DNA from: Pseudomonas sp. PD9R
Lineage (GTDB): Bacteria > Pseudomonadota > Gammaproteobacteria > Pseudomonadales > Pseudomonadaceae
Assembly: GCF_019200975.1 (NCBI RefSeq)
Contig: NZ_JAHTMR010000005.1
Coordinates: forward strand, 84,144-148,143
Direction: 5' to 3'
Length of the DNA stretch: 64,000 nt
The notes under the pieces were generated by a model. That model was not told where the DNA came from and searched no databases. It saw nothing but the letters and a program-made list of their open reading frames with translations. Made by a program: the position numbers and the translations under genes. Positions 1-9,740 of the stretch are shown piece after piece; position 1 is the stretch's first letter, and every line of letters starts with the position of its first letter.

Positions 1-1985
1 TCCAGCGTCGGCGCCTGGGTAATCAGCAGCGGTTCGTCCAGGTGCGCCAGCCCGTTGAGGCCGCCCTGCTCGATGATGCGCAGCAACAAGTCGAATTCCA
101 GGGCCTTGCTGAAGTCCGCAGAATAACCGCCAGCTTCTACCAGCACCTCACGGCGTATCAGCCAATGGCGTGACATCATCGCCGGGAAACTTTGCAGCAG
201 GTCAAGATTGAAGCCCGGTCGGAACACATCCACCAGCGAACCATTGGCCTGACGCTGGATTTCATCTGTCGCCACCGCACGACATTGCGGCGCCTCCAAC
301 AGTTCCAGGCTCGCACGCAGCAAGCCACCGGCGGTGAACTCGTCACCCGCTTCGGCCAGCAGCAGCCAATCGCAAGACGACTGACGAGTACTCTGATTCA
401 GTTTGTCGACGTAATTCCCCTGGGTGACCCGGACAAAGTGCAGAGTGTTTTGCGCCGTCGTCGCCGCCAACGGTTCGCCGGTGGTGAAGACCACGATCTT
501 GAACGCCTTGCAATGCCCCTCCAGAAGACTGTCGAGGGTCACCTGCAATTTGCCGACATCGTTCTCCAGGTCGAGGATCAGGATGCCGAACTGCGGGCCG
601 CCGTGCTGGACCGCCAGATGCCGGGCGATGGCCTCTCGCTGCCCGGCGTCCGGCTCTCGCGCCTCCAGCCACTTGAGTAAACGCCCGGATAGCGTGGAAT
701 CGAATGTCTGGCGGATGAGCTGAGGCGGGAGCGTATCCAGGCGCTCGGCCCAGGCGACCATCTTTTGCGCCTCTTCTTCCTCACCAAGACCTTGCAACTG
801 GCCCACCAGGCACTTGATCACGTGCCGGTTGAACATATTGAAATCGTGGGCACTCCACAGACGGTCGACGACACTCTCAGGCGTATCGTTGTTGCGTGCA
901 CGCATCAAGTCGTACTGATGGGTCCACACCCCTTCAAGCTGCTGTAGCTGAACACGTCCCGCTGGCATCGCATGGAGCAGAAACTCAATGTGGGTCAACT
1001 GATCGAAAAAGGTCTGGTTATAAAAGGGCATTTCGACGTACTGCTTGGGCGCGAAACGTCGCTCTGGCACTTTCAAGGCTCTGTTCCAGTGGGACTCGAA
1101 AATGATTTCGGCCGTCAGCGCCTTCCCCGTTCTCAGGCTGTCGGCCATCGCTTCGAAACACTGAAGCGCGAATTGTTTGCCCTGCTCCGGCTCCAGCTCA
1201 GCAATCTCGGTGGGCAGCGCCGCCAGGAACTCGGCAAAAGCCTCACGCTCAGCCACTGACTTGGCATCGGTGAAGGTGAGCGAGTGATACACATCGGTCT
1301 TGTGCTCCGACTGCATGTAGTTGATCTCACGCACCACGTACGGCATCGGCAGAATCCGTGCCTTGGCCCGGGCCAGCATGTAGTACGAGTGGCCGATTTC
1401 CTGCCACTCGAACTTCGCGTCATGGGGCATGGCCGCATACCAGTCGCGAAACAGCGAGGTACGGTGAACGGCATAGAAGGGCGGAATGAACTGGCCCATG
1501 AAGTCCAGCACACGGTCCTGGGCCCGCTCGGACGAATAGTCTTCGCAGACTTTCTTGTCGCGGCGGTAGTAGGTCACGCTACCCGCCAGCGCCAGGTACA
1601 TCAGGCAGTAGCCATGGCACATGCCGTAGTCCTGGTTCGCCTCCAGAAACGCCACCGACTCTTTCAGTGACTCATGCACGAGGAAATCATCGTCCGCGGC
1701 AAACACGATATACGGTGTAGTGACCTGATCGATGCCGTAGACGACCTTGGCCTGGGCATCCCAGTAGCCAAACTGTGGCAGGTGCAGATAATCGACGTTC
1801 GGAAAAGCGTCGGCAACCCCCTCGCTTGCCTGGGTCGAGGAGTCCAACACAATGATCCGGCAAGGCAAGGGACTGTAGAACTGCAACGCCCTGCGCAAGA
1901 ATGCGGGCCTGTTATGGGTGATCAACACCACCGTCAACTGCTCGTTCAGTGGTAAAGCGTGTTCAGAACCGTACTTGCCTTGCAT
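1..1985 (-). CDS. Glycosyltransferase, multi-domain, probably flagellin-modifying (3' end outside window)
   Basis: At least 661 residues are visible and the frame runs off the left edge without a stop. The protein opens with a family-2 (GT-A) glycosyltransferase core: the strand LTVVLITHNRPAFLRRAL near residue 18 and the acidic metal/nucleotide site FAADDDF near residue 85. A helical linker follows, then a second GT-A-like module with LLLAEAGDEF and FRPGFNLDLL near residues 530-580. That second module resembles the middle module of the next gene upstream, so the two share ancestry. ATG at 1985 has GGGGA at a workable distance. It is the last gene seen in the flgF-to-flgL direction, and in pseudomonads glycosyltransferases at this spot (between flgL and fliC) glycosylate flagellin. 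The enzyme class is well supported; the acceptor is inferred from position. Confidence 0.85.
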   Translation of the reverse strand, partial: MQGKYGSEHALPLNEQLTVVLITHNRPAFLRRALQFYSPLPCRIIVLDSSTQASEGVADAFPNVDYLHLPQFGYWDAQAKVVYGIDQVTTPYIVFAADDDFLVHESLKESVAFLEANQDYGMCHGYCLMYLALAGSVTYYRRDKKVCEDYSSERAQDRVLDFMGQFIPPFYAVHRTSLFRDWYAAMPHDAKFEWQEIGHSYYMLARAKARILPMPYVVREINYMQSEHKTDVYHSLTFTDAKSVAEREAFAEFLAALPTEIAELEPEQGKQFALQCFEAMADSLRTGKALTAEIIFESHWNRALKVPERRFAPKQYVEMPFYNQTFFDQLTHIEFLLHAMPAGRVQLQQLEGVWTHQYDLMRARNNDTPESVVDRLWSAHDFNMFNRHVIKCLVGQLQGLGEEEEAQKMVAWAERLDTLPPQLIRQTFDSTLSGRLLKWLEAREPDAGQREAIARHLAVQHGGPQFGILILDLENDVGKLQVTLDSLLEGHCKAFKIVVFTTGEPLAATTAQNTLHFVRVTQGNYVDKLNQSTRQSSCDWLLLAEAGDEFTAGGLLRASLELLEAPQCRAVATDEIQRQANGSLVDVFRPGFNLDLLQSFPAMMSRHWLIRREVLVEAGGYSADFSKALEFDLLLRIIEQGGLNGLAHLDEPLLITQAPTL

Positions 1986-2378
1986 AACGTGTCCCCAGAA
2001 TCGGCGAATCGCCCGATGAACTTAACAATGATGTTTTTGCCACAACGGCGGCGTGGTGAAACTTGTCCCACCCAGTGACCATTGATGTGCCAGAGAATTG
2101 GCTCGGACCTGAAGTACAACGCTTCAAGCCAGGCGGGCAGCCTTCTGGCCGCGCCGAAAATGCACGATTTATGGCGATATTGGGGAGACCTGCAGGAAGC
2201 GCGCCACCTCGGATTGCCCGAAACGGTAAAGTCTGTCGTAGCTGCCGCCTGGCTGCTTAAGGCCGCCAGACGGTCACGGATAGCACGAACATACCTCGTT
2301 GAACGGTTGCGATGACGAACGCTTCGTCCGAGCCAGGTCCGGACCGATAGCAGCCTGGCGGCTAAAGGCGGTTTATTG
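1986..2378. other. 393-bp gap between the two glycosyltransferase genes
   Basis: No convincing gene is seen here. Short open frames exist on both strands but lack ribosome binding sites and Pseudomonas-like protein sequence. The stretch has inverted GC-rich pieces (GCCGCCAG near 2263 and CTGGCGGC near 2354) and a segment near 2230-2255 that looks like a decayed REP element (GTAGCTGCCGCCTGGCTGC). It may carry a separate promoter for the downstream glycosyltransferase. Confidence 0.4.
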
Positions 2379-5300
2379 TCAGTCCGCCAACCAGCCTTGC
2401 TCCCAGTACCGCAGGTTATCCCCGCGCAGCATGTAGTCGCGCAATACCGCCTCTCGCAACTCATCGCCCATGCGATAGCTGGCGTCTGGATCAGCCAGAT
2501 GCATACGAATGGCTTGCAGCCACTCATCCGTGGAATTGGTTTTGACGCGAGTGCACGGCAAGTAGCCGCTATAAGCCTCCGTGTCGGTGCAGATCACCGG
2601 GTAGCCGCAAGCGCCGTATTCCAGCAAGCGCAGGTTGCTCTTGCAGTCGTTGAAGATATGGAACTCCAGTGGAGCCAGCGCCAGATCCAGATTCAGACTG
2701 GCCAGTTTGGCCGGGTACGCATCCAGCCCGATCACCCCATGGAACTCATGCATGTAGGGACGCAAATCATCCGGGCACATGCCGAAGAACACCCAGTCGA
2801 CTTCATTGGCCAGCTCGCGAACCACGTCGGCGATCACCGCCAGATCGCCATGGTGACTGGTGCCGCCTCCCCAACCGACCCGAGGTTTTTTCGAAGTGCG
2901 GCGCTGACTGCGAAGGTTGGGCCACAGGTGCGCCGCCAACATATTCGGCACGACTCGAATATCGTGATGCATGTCCGACAACGCGTTGCCCAGCGGCGCG
3001 GTGGAAACCACCACGCGATCGCACATGCCGATTGCACGACGGACCAGTTTCTCCATCTCGTCTTTGCCCGGCATGTTGCGGATATGGGCATTGCGATGAG
3101 GCACCTTGATCACGTAGTCATCCAGTTCATAGATGCGTCGCGCGTTGGAGTATTTTTGCAGGCCAGGAATTTCGTTGATCGCCCCTTCGGAATACCGTCC
3201 CTGCAAGATGATCACGTCAGGTGAATGGCGCTCGACTTCAATGATGGTCGGCAGGTTGTAGTGAATGCGCCCGTGCGCCCTGCCTGCCGCCTCCAGCTCA
3301 ATCAGCGGTTGAGTCACTCGATAATGACCAATAGCGGACGCATTGACCGGCAACGCGAGAACCTTCGGCAACTGAGCCTTGGAAAACGGGCTCCAACCGG
3401 ATCGCAGACCCGGCTCAAGACTGAAGCTTGCCCCCCCCAGCCCGTGCAGCGCCAGGTTGGGATTGTAGGCTGGATCACGGGCAACGACCGGCAGCCAGCG
3501 CTTATAGAAAACCTCCTGTTCCTGATCGCTCCGGGCTTGATCACCTTCTTGCGTAGCCAAGACCGGTTGCGCCCCCAAAGCCAGTTGAGCGTATGGCGTC
3601 CAAACCACCAGGTAACCTTCCTCGCGGATGCGCAGGCACAGATCAATCTCGTTGAGGGAATGCGCCAGACCCTGCTCATCCAGACCGCCGACCGCATCAA
3701 AAACCGCCTTGCGCACCATCAGGCAATCACCGCCAACGGCACTGAAATCGTGAGCGACCTGCAACCGGTACATGTAACCCGCTGATTGCAGTGTCTCACC
3801 ATAAAACGGCACCCCTGCCGGCCCTTGCAAACCCAGTATCAGGCCGGCATGCAGCACTCGACCATCCGGGTTAAAAAGCTTGGCCCCGACCACGCCGACT
3901 TCCGGACGCTGCGCGTGATTGAGCAACTCGCCAAGCCAGTCACCCTGTGTGATAACCGCGTAAGGATTGAGCATCAGGACATAGTCGCCAGCAGCCTGAT
4001 TAACAGCGAAGTTGCGCACGGCCGCCGCAGCACCCTGCTGCCCGTAGCTCAGAACGCGAATCCGCTGGCTGTCCAATTGCGCCATGCCATCGAACCAGGT
4101 GCGCGCCTCGGCACCTTCACTGCCATTGTCCACCAGCAGCAACTCGTACTCGCCGTAGGCAGTCTTCTCCATCAGGCTCTCGACGCAACGCTGCAAGGCG
4201 CTGGTCTGGTCTTTACTGACAATGACTATCGACACCAGTGGGCGATCACCATGCAGGTAGTCAACACGATTGAGCAGGGTCGAGCTGCCAGGGCGAATCT
4301 CATGGGCGATACCCAGGCGTTGCAGATGCGCCTCGAGCAAAAGGGGGTTGGTGTCTTGCACTTGCGGCTGCGACAACCATTTGGCCAGATCCAGTGCCGA
4401 CTCCAGCAGCACTTCGGCAATATGACCGACCACCTCAGTACCGTCATTTTCGACCATACGCCACAGCACATCGTGAGGTGCCAGTTCTGCGAACGCCGAA
4501 TTGAAACCGCCCAGGGCCAGGAAACGTTCACGTTCAAACGCCAGTGCCCGCCCGACATAGGGGTAGCTGCGCATCAGATCCAGGTTGAAATCGGGCTTGA
4601 ACACAGGTTCTGAGGATTCACCCTGACGCAGCCCACCTTCGTCGCTGTACAAGCAAGTAAGCGTGTGCGTGAGGGCAATTCGCTCCGCCATTACCAATAA
4701 GGCCGGCACCACCAAACGATCACCAGCCCGCAACAGATAGAACCAGTCGGCACCTCCCAGTTGCGGTAGCAACTCGTTGAGCTGCTGCTGCCAATCGTCT
4801 TGCAGCGGCAATCGGAAAACCCGTTCATCCAGCTCGGCTTGCGTGCAGGAACTCGACAGAACCAGTGTCAGCTCCGGCGCGTAATCCTGCGCAGCGAGCG
4901 ACTGCAGAGTGACCTCCAGCGCCGAACGACTGCCGTTCTCATCGATGATCACCGGAACAATTTTCGGCACTTTTGGCCAAGCGGTCAGTGTGTCCGGCAG
5001 CAAGTCCCTCTGACCATCAGTCAGAACGCGGCATTTGAGCCACTCGGCGTAGAGATCGCTGAAGCTGACACTGGCAATACCCACATGCCAACCCTGGGTG
5101 GTCTGCTTTGTGCCCAGCGTCCGGCTCAACGGCAACTCTTCCCACACCCGAGGCGATTCCGCGACCCTGGTCAGCGGCAGATAGCGAACCCAGCCCTGAG
5201 CTGGCGCAGACTCGCCACTACGCGCCTTGAGCATCTGCGACAGCCATTCCCGCTCGGTTTGCGCCGCATCGATCATCGCCTGCTGACTGCTCAAGCGCTC

Positions 5301-5972
5301 CGGGTACAGGCGTTCGACGCCGAGCACATGATTGGACACCGCCAGATTTCCACGGCGCATCAGGCATACGTACAAGGCAAAATCGAGCGTCGCTACAAAG
5401 CAATGACCGGGCTGGGTCAATGCCGGGAACAGTTCGAGCAGATCCGCCCGGCGGAACAGGGCGTTGCTGAAGCCACCGAGGATATTGACCGGAAAGTTTT
5501 CGAAAATCGCCAGCAGGTCGTCGCCCTTGAACACTCCCCCTACCGGGGAAAGCGGGGTGTTTTCAAGGCGCGAAGGCAGCACCAGATCGTCGGCATCCCA
5601 GAACAGCCGCTGCGCCACCACCAGGTTGACGTCTGCACAATCAATAAGCACCTGTGCCTGGCGCTCGATGCAGGCGGAGAACAATTGATCATCATCACAA
5701 AGAAACTTGATGAACTCGCCTTGCGCCTGCTCCAGACAAGCTTGCAGATTGCCCACCAACCCCAGGGTTTGTGCATTGCGTACATAACGCACGCTGGCGC
5801 CCTGCTCGACCACAGAAGCGACGATGTCTTCGATCTCATGGCCGCGACTGTCATCGCAAACAATGATCTCCAGATTGCCATAGCTCTGACTGACAGCCGT
5901 GAATAGAGCACGACCAAAAAAGCGTGGATTGAAGGCGGGAATGACCAGGCTGACAAGCGGGAGTGAATTCAC
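2379..5972 (-). CDS. Very large multi-domain glycosyltransferase, probably flagellin-modifying
   Basis: About 1197 residues with at least four modules. An N-terminal GT-A domain begins at PLVSLVIPAFNPRFF (residues 5-20) with CDDD metal-site motifs. A weaker GT-A-like module lies around residues 320-520. A third, clear GT-A domain starts at PLVSIVIVSKDQTS (about 580) and runs to the LDEQGLAHSLNEIDLCLR region (about 780). The last 320 residues have the look of a GT-B (GT4-like) domain (ALPVNASAIGHYRV; VRVVPN-like segments; LLEYGACGYPVICTD). Several sugars could thus be added by one polypeptide. The frame stays open upstream to a TTG at 6029, but I prefer GTG at 5972, where homology begins; the ribosome binding site is weak for both. 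It follows flgL by about 115 bp on the same strand, so it is probably expressed with the late flagellar genes. Flagellin as acceptor is inferred from position. Confidence 0.85.
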   Translation of the reverse strand: MNSLPLVSLVIPAFNPRFFGRALFTAVSQSYGNLEIIVCDDSRGHEIEDIVASVVEQGASVRYVRNAQTLGLVGNLQACLEQAQGEFIKFLCDDDQLFSACIERQAQVLIDCADVNLVVAQRLFWDADDLVLPSRLENTPLSPVGGVFKGDDLLAIFENFPVNILGGFSNALFRRADLLELFPALTQPGHCFVATLDFALYVCLMRRGNLAVSNHVLGVERLYPERLSSQQAMIDAAQTEREWLSQMLKARSGESAPAQGWVRYLPLTRVAESPRVWEELPLSRTLGTKQTTQGWHVGIASVSFSDLYAEWLKCRVLTDGQRDLLPDTLTAWPKVPKIVPVIIDENGSRSALEVTLQSLAAQDYAPELTLVLSSSCTQAELDERVFRLPLQDDWQQQLNELLPQLGGADWFYLLRAGDRLVVPALLVMAERIALTHTLTCLYSDEGGLRQGESSEPVFKPDFNLDLMRSYPYVGRALAFERERFLALGGFNSAFAELAPHDVLWRMVENDGTEVVGHIAEVLLESALDLAKWLSQPQVQDTNPLLLEAHLQRLGIAHEIRPGSSTLLNRVDYLHGDRPLVSIVIVSKDQTSALQRCVESLMEKTAYGEYELLLVDNGSEGAEARTWFDGMAQLDSQRIRVLSYGQQGAAAAVRNFAVNQAAGDYVLMLNPYAVITQGDWLGELLNHAQRPEVGVVGAKLFNPDGRVLHAGLILGLQGPAGVPFYGETLQSAGYMYRLQVAHDFSAVGGDCLMVRKAVFDAVGGLDEQGLAHSLNEIDLCLRIREEGYLVVWTPYAQLALGAQPVLATQEGDQARSDQEQEVFYKRWLPVVARDPAYNPNLALHGLGGASFSLEPGLRSGWSPFSKAQLPKVLALPVNASAIGHYRVTQPLIELEAAGRAHGRIHYNLPTIIEVERHSPDVIILQGRYSEGAINEIPGLQKYSNARRIYELDDYVIKVPHRNAHIRNMPGKDEMEKLVRRAIGMCDRVVVSTAPLGNALSDMHHDIRVVPNMLAAHLWPNLRSQRRTSKKPRVGWGGGTSHHGDLAVIADVVRELANEVDWVFFGMCPDDLRPYMHEFHGVIGLDAYPAKLASLNLDLALAPLEFHIFNDCKSNLRLLEYGACGYPVICTDTEAYSGYLPCTRVKTNSTDEWLQAIRMHLADPDASYRMGDELREAVLRDYMLRGDNLRYWEQGWLAD

Positions 5973-6059
5973 GGCGGGCTCACAGGCGGCGAGAGCCCGC
6001 CCCGAAAAACGAGCCCTCTGAAACCGCAAAAAAGACGATAAATACTGAGGGGCAAGGCA

Positions 6060-6081
6060 ATCGGGCGCCTCAGCGCCCGAT
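6060..6081. terminator. Perfect 9-bp GC-rich hairpin just after flgL
   Basis: ATCGGGCGC and GCGCCCGAT form a perfect stem around a 4-nt loop, starting five bases beyond the flgL stop codon. There is no clean U-run on the minus-strand side, so it may be a partial terminator or an mRNA-stabilising hairpin that lowers expression of the glycosyltransferase relative to flgL. Confidence 0.5.
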
Positions 6082-6086
6082 CACCG

Positions 6087-7658
6087 TCAGATCTTGTTGA
6101 ACAGACCCAACTGACTAATTTTGCTGAACGCCAGTTGCGCAGCCTGCAACATCGTCTGCTGCAAGGTCAGGCGAGTCATGACTTCCGCTGGATCCGAATC
6201 GCGAATTGACGACTGGGAACTGGTGTTCGCCAGACTCAGGCTCTCGTTGGTCGCGCTCTGTTCATCCAGCGACTGACCGCGAGCACCAATCGAGGCGATG
6301 GCCGAGCCAATCTGGTTGGCAGCGCTGTCGATGTTACCCAGGCCAGCCTCCATGGCCCCCAGAAAATTCTGCTTGGCCACCGGATCGCCGTCGATCGGCG
6401 TATTCAGTGCGGTCACCATCTGGCCCAGGGTGTCGAGCACGTTCTGGGTTTGATGATTGTTCGACTGGATCACGAACTGGTCACCGGGTGCCGGGGCTCC
6501 ACCGCCCAAGGCAAAGGTCACGCCCGCCGCGGTGGCGTTGCCAGCTGCCACGGTGCCCGACGATACCGGTTTACTGTCGGCGGTGATCGGAGCTGCGTAC
6601 AGGTCGAAGTTGGTGGCGCTTGTGAACTTGAGGATTGCGCCGCCCGCCGGGAAGGCGTTGTTGTACGCCGTCTGGTTGGTCACGCTGGAGCCAGTGATGA
6701 CCGCGGTCGACGTATTACCGGCGCTGCGCGAGGTATTGAAACTGTCCGGCGTGGCCGACAGCTGGAAGCTGTGACCGGCGATGACCGCATCCGGGTTGGT
6801 ATCAGTGGATTTGAGGTTGATGTTCAGCTTCAGATCAACGCCGCGGAAACTCACCGTCTGGTTGGCACCGTTGGCGTTGCTGATGACACCGTTCTGGCTG
6901 GCTTCGGCCGTCACGTCGTTACCCAGTGCATCGGTAATCTTCAACTGGGTACTGCTCAGAAAGCTGACGGTGTATGGCTGGCCACCGGAGAACTTCGCGT
7001 TGTAGGTGGAGCTGGCACCCACCGTACCGTCAGACAGCACTACGCGACCATCATCCACCGCAGGAGCGGTCATGGCGGTCTGGGTGCGACTGGTATTGAT
7101 GGTCTGCTGGAAAGCATCCCAACCGGTGGTGTTGGTAGCCACCGAGTTGGCGTCGCCGATGCCAAGGTTGATGCTGGTCTGGTCACCAATGTAGCTGAAG
7201 GTGCCGTCCGAGTTTTGCGAGTACGGCGCTGTATCGGTTTTCGAACCGGAGAACAGATAGTTGCCGTTCGAGTCCTTGGAGTTCATCAGGCCCAGTACTT
7301 GTTGCTGGATCTGGCCCAACTCCGACGCAAAGGCTTTGCGGTCTGCATCAGTAGCCGTGCCATTGCTGGCAGCCAGGGCGAGTTCCTTGGCGCGCTGCAG
7401 AGCCGTCCCGATGGAAGTCAGAGTCGTTTCCTGCAGGCTCAACGCACTCTTGGTGTTATCAATGTTGGTGCTGTACTGATCCAGCGCCGAACTTTGCTGA
7501 CCCAGTTTAAGCAAACGCCCTGCACCGATCGGATCATCGGCGGCGGTGTTGATGCGCGTCAGGCTGCTGGCTTCGTTGCTGGTCGCGATTGCGTTGCTGT
7601 AGTTGCGCTGGTAGTTGGCAGCGGTGATTTCGTAATACTGGGCGGTGGAAATGCGCAT
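6087..7658 (-). CDS. flgL: Flagellar hook-filament junction protein FlgL (HAP3)
   Basis: 523 residues. FlgL is the second junction protein between hook and filament and is exported through the flagellar type III apparatus. The N-terminal flagellin-like coiled-coil part (MRISTAQYYEITAANYQRN, then SSLTRINTAADDPIGAGR) and the C-terminal coiled coil (SQSSIRDSDPAEVMTRLT, ending in KISQLGLFNKI) are typical. The middle (about 150-400) is a variable Ser/Thr/Ala/Gly-rich exposed region, longer than in many FlgL proteins, as is common in the P. fluorescens group. ATG at 7658 has AAGGAG upstream. It lies 13 bp after flgK and is the last structural gene of the operon. Confidence 0.97.
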   Translation of the reverse strand: MRISTAQYYEITAANYQRNYSNAIATSNEASSLTRINTAADDPIGAGRLLKLGQQSSALDQYSTNIDNTKSALSLQETTLTSIGTALQRAKELALAASNGTATDADRKAFASELGQIQQQVLGLMNSKDSNGNYLFSGSKTDTAPYSQNSDGTFSYIGDQTSINLGIGDANSVATNTTGWDAFQQTINTSRTQTAMTAPAVDDGRVVLSDGTVGASSTYNAKFSGGQPYTVSFLSSTQLKITDALGNDVTAEASQNGVISNANGANQTVSFRGVDLKLNINLKSTDTNPDAVIAGHSFQLSATPDSFNTSRSAGNTSTAVITGSSVTNQTAYNNAFPAGGAILKFTSATNFDLYAAPITADSKPVSSGTVAAGNATAAGVTFALGGGAPAPGDQFVIQSNNHQTQNVLDTLGQMVTALNTPIDGDPVAKQNFLGAMEAGLGNIDSAANQIGSAIASIGARGQSLDEQSATNESLSLANTSSQSSIRDSDPAEVMTRLTLQQTMLQAAQLAFSKISQLGLFNKI

Positions 7659-7671
7659 GAATTACGACTCC

Positions 7672-9717
7672 TTAAAGACTGTTGATCAGCGTGCTGAAAA
7701 TTTCCTGCGCAGCTTTGATGATCTGCGAAGAGGCGGTGTAGTACTGCTGGTACTTGACCAGGTTGCCGGTTTCTTCATCCAGGTCGACCCCGGAGACCGA
7801 ATCACGGGCGCCTTTGGCGTTGGCCAGAATCGCCGTGGTGGCGTCGCTGTCTGACTTGCCCTGAGCGGCCTTGGTACCGACGTTGGTCACCAGCTTGCTG
7901 TAAGCATCGGTCAAACTGATGCCCTTGCTCGCACTGCCGGTGTCAACGGTCTGCTTGGTCTGCAGCGCCACAAGCGATTGAGCATTGCGGTTGTCCGAGG
8001 ATGCAGCGCCGGTCAGGTTGATCGTGAAGCTTTCGCCGGTTGTCGGTGTGCCGCCGACCGTGGTCTGCACGGTGAACGTCTTCTGCACCGCCGGAGTCAC
8101 GGTGGTGTCCATGATCGGAGCGCCAGTGCCGTCGACCATGCCTACCTTCAGGTTCAAGGTGTTGCTCTGGCCAGGAACAATGGTTCCCGTCCCGATCGAA
8201 TTGCCTTTGGCATCGACCATGTTGTAGCTCTGGCTACCACCACTCGCGGCACCGAACACCAGTTTGACGGGTGTCGAATACTTGAGCGCAGTCTGCATTT
8301 CTGCCTGAGCCGCAGGATTGTAAATATCCAGGGTGCTGCTCAGCGTTGGCTGTGTGTAGGTGCCGGTGTTATTGGCACTGGTCACGCCGGTCAATGGTGC
8401 GGCGGCGGCGACTTTTTTCGGGTCGGTAAGGACAGCCTGGATGCTGCTCGCCGCGCCGCGCGTCGGGGTCACCTTGAACGAGTCACCGGCGCTCAGCGCA
8501 CCGCCGTTGAGCGACAGACTGAAGCCGTCGATTACCGGAGGCGGCGTAGTCGTGGTGCTGAAAGCCCCCATGTCGGTGCCGTCGGAGCGCTTGACGGTGT
8601 AGTTGGTCGCGCTGGTGAACGTCACCTGGTAGTCACTGGTGGTCAGCTTGCCGGTGTCTTTGATGGTGACATCCAGGTTGCCGGAACCGGTGCTGTTGCC
8701 GGACTGGCCAATGCTGCGCTGACTGATCAGCGCGGCGCTGTTGATGTTGTTGAAAATCGCCGCACCGAAGTCACCGTTCTTGTCGATGCCTTGCGCCTGC
8801 TGACTGTTGATCTGGTCAGCGACTACCAGCGCCACACGCCCCAGCTCATTGAGCGACGGGTCGAGTACTTCCTTGCGGTAAGAGAGCAGGCCACCGATCG
8901 AGCCGCCGCTGACCACCGACGTGATGTCGATGGTGCTGGAGCCACGATTCATCTGCAGCGCCATGCGCGAAGGATCATCCTTGCTTGGCACGGTTTCCAG
9001 GGTGTTGGTGGTGTTGCCGATCACCAACGGTTGGCCGCTACCGACGTAGATGTCGTAGCTGTTGTCACGCTCGACAACCTGCGCACCGACCAGTTGGGAG
9101 AGTTGACGCACCGCTTCGTTGCGGCTGTCGAGCAAGTCGTTCGGCTGGCTGCTGCCGGTGGAGAGTTCGGAAATTTTCTGGTTGAGGCTGGCAATCGAAG
9201 TGGCGAGTTTGTTCACCTGCGACGCCATGTCCGACAGGCTGCCGTTGAGGTCGGTGTTCTGGTCGTTCAACTGCTTGGCAATGGTGTTGAAGCGACTGGC
9301 CAGGGCCTGCGCACCGGTCAGCACCGACTGGCGAGACGTGTCGTCGGTCGCTGATGTGGCGACACCTTGCATCGACGTGAAAAACTTCTGCAGCACGCCG
9401 GTCAAACCGGTATTGGTGTCAGAAAGCGTGGCGTCCAGCGGTGTGGCCTGAGCCTGATAGGCGGTTGCCTCGCTGTTGAGCGAAGTCGCCGTGCGCAATT
9501 GCGAATCGAGATAGGAGTTGTACACCCGACGCACATCGGCCAGCGTCGTGCCGGTACCGATGAACACATTGCCGTACTGAATAGAGCTTTTGGTGCCCTG
9601 CACGGTTTGCTGGCGCGAGTATCCAGCGGTGTCGACGTTGGCAATGTTGTTGCCGGTTGTCACCAACGAGGAATGGTTAGCAGCCAGACCCGACATCCCG
9701 ATATTGAGCAAACTCAT
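7672..9717 (-). CDS. flgK: Flagellar hook-associated protein FlgK (HAP1)
   Basis: 681 residues. FlgK is the first hook-filament junction protein. It starts MSLLNIGMSGLAANHSSLVTTGNNIANVDTAGYSRQ, the axial-protein N-terminal signature with the ANVDTAGYSRQ motif, and ends in GVDLDEETGNLVKYQQYYTASSQIIKAAQEIFSTLINSL, the conserved C-terminal helix. Between them is a large variable domain. AGGT lies upstream of the ATG. It sits between flgJ and flgL in the usual order with short gaps, so co-transcription is very likely. Confidence 0.97.
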   Translation of the reverse strand: MSLLNIGMSGLAANHSSLVTTGNNIANVDTAGYSRQQTVQGTKSSIQYGNVFIGTGTTLADVRRVYNSYLDSQLRTATSLNSEATAYQAQATPLDATLSDTNTGLTGVLQKFFTSMQGVATSATDDTSRQSVLTGAQALASRFNTIAKQLNDQNTDLNGSLSDMASQVNKLATSIASLNQKISELSTGSSQPNDLLDSRNEAVRQLSQLVGAQVVERDNSYDIYVGSGQPLVIGNTTNTLETVPSKDDPSRMALQMNRGSSTIDITSVVSGGSIGGLLSYRKEVLDPSLNELGRVALVVADQINSQQAQGIDKNGDFGAAIFNNINSAALISQRSIGQSGNSTGSGNLDVTIKDTGKLTTSDYQVTFTSATNYTVKRSDGTDMGAFSTTTTPPPVIDGFSLSLNGGALSAGDSFKVTPTRGAASSIQAVLTDPKKVAAAAPLTGVTSANNTGTYTQPTLSSTLDIYNPAAQAEMQTALKYSTPVKLVFGAASGGSQSYNMVDAKGNSIGTGTIVPGQSNTLNLKVGMVDGTGAPIMDTTVTPAVQKTFTVQTTVGGTPTTGESFTINLTGAASSDNRNAQSLVALQTKQTVDTGSASKGISLTDAYSKLVTNVGTKAAQGKSDSDATTAILANAKGARDSVSGVDLDEETGNLVKYQQYYTASSQIIKAAQEIFSTLINSL

Positions 9718-9740
9718 GGTTCAGACCTTATAGCTTGTGC

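Noticed and set aside
1986..2378. Short frames on both strands between the two glycosyltransferases
   Set aside because: None has a credible start or protein character; the stretch looks like a decayed intergenic region.
4800..5906. Long + strand frame (368 codons) inside the large glycosyltransferase gene
   Set aside because: Antisense shadow: Gln/Arg/His-rich, no recognisable domain, no ribosome binding site, and the opposite strand encodes clear GT-A motifs.
6450..7685. Long + strand frame (411 codons) antisense to flgL
   Set aside because: Rich in Val/Gly/Arg with no family features; flgL on the other strand is unmistakable.
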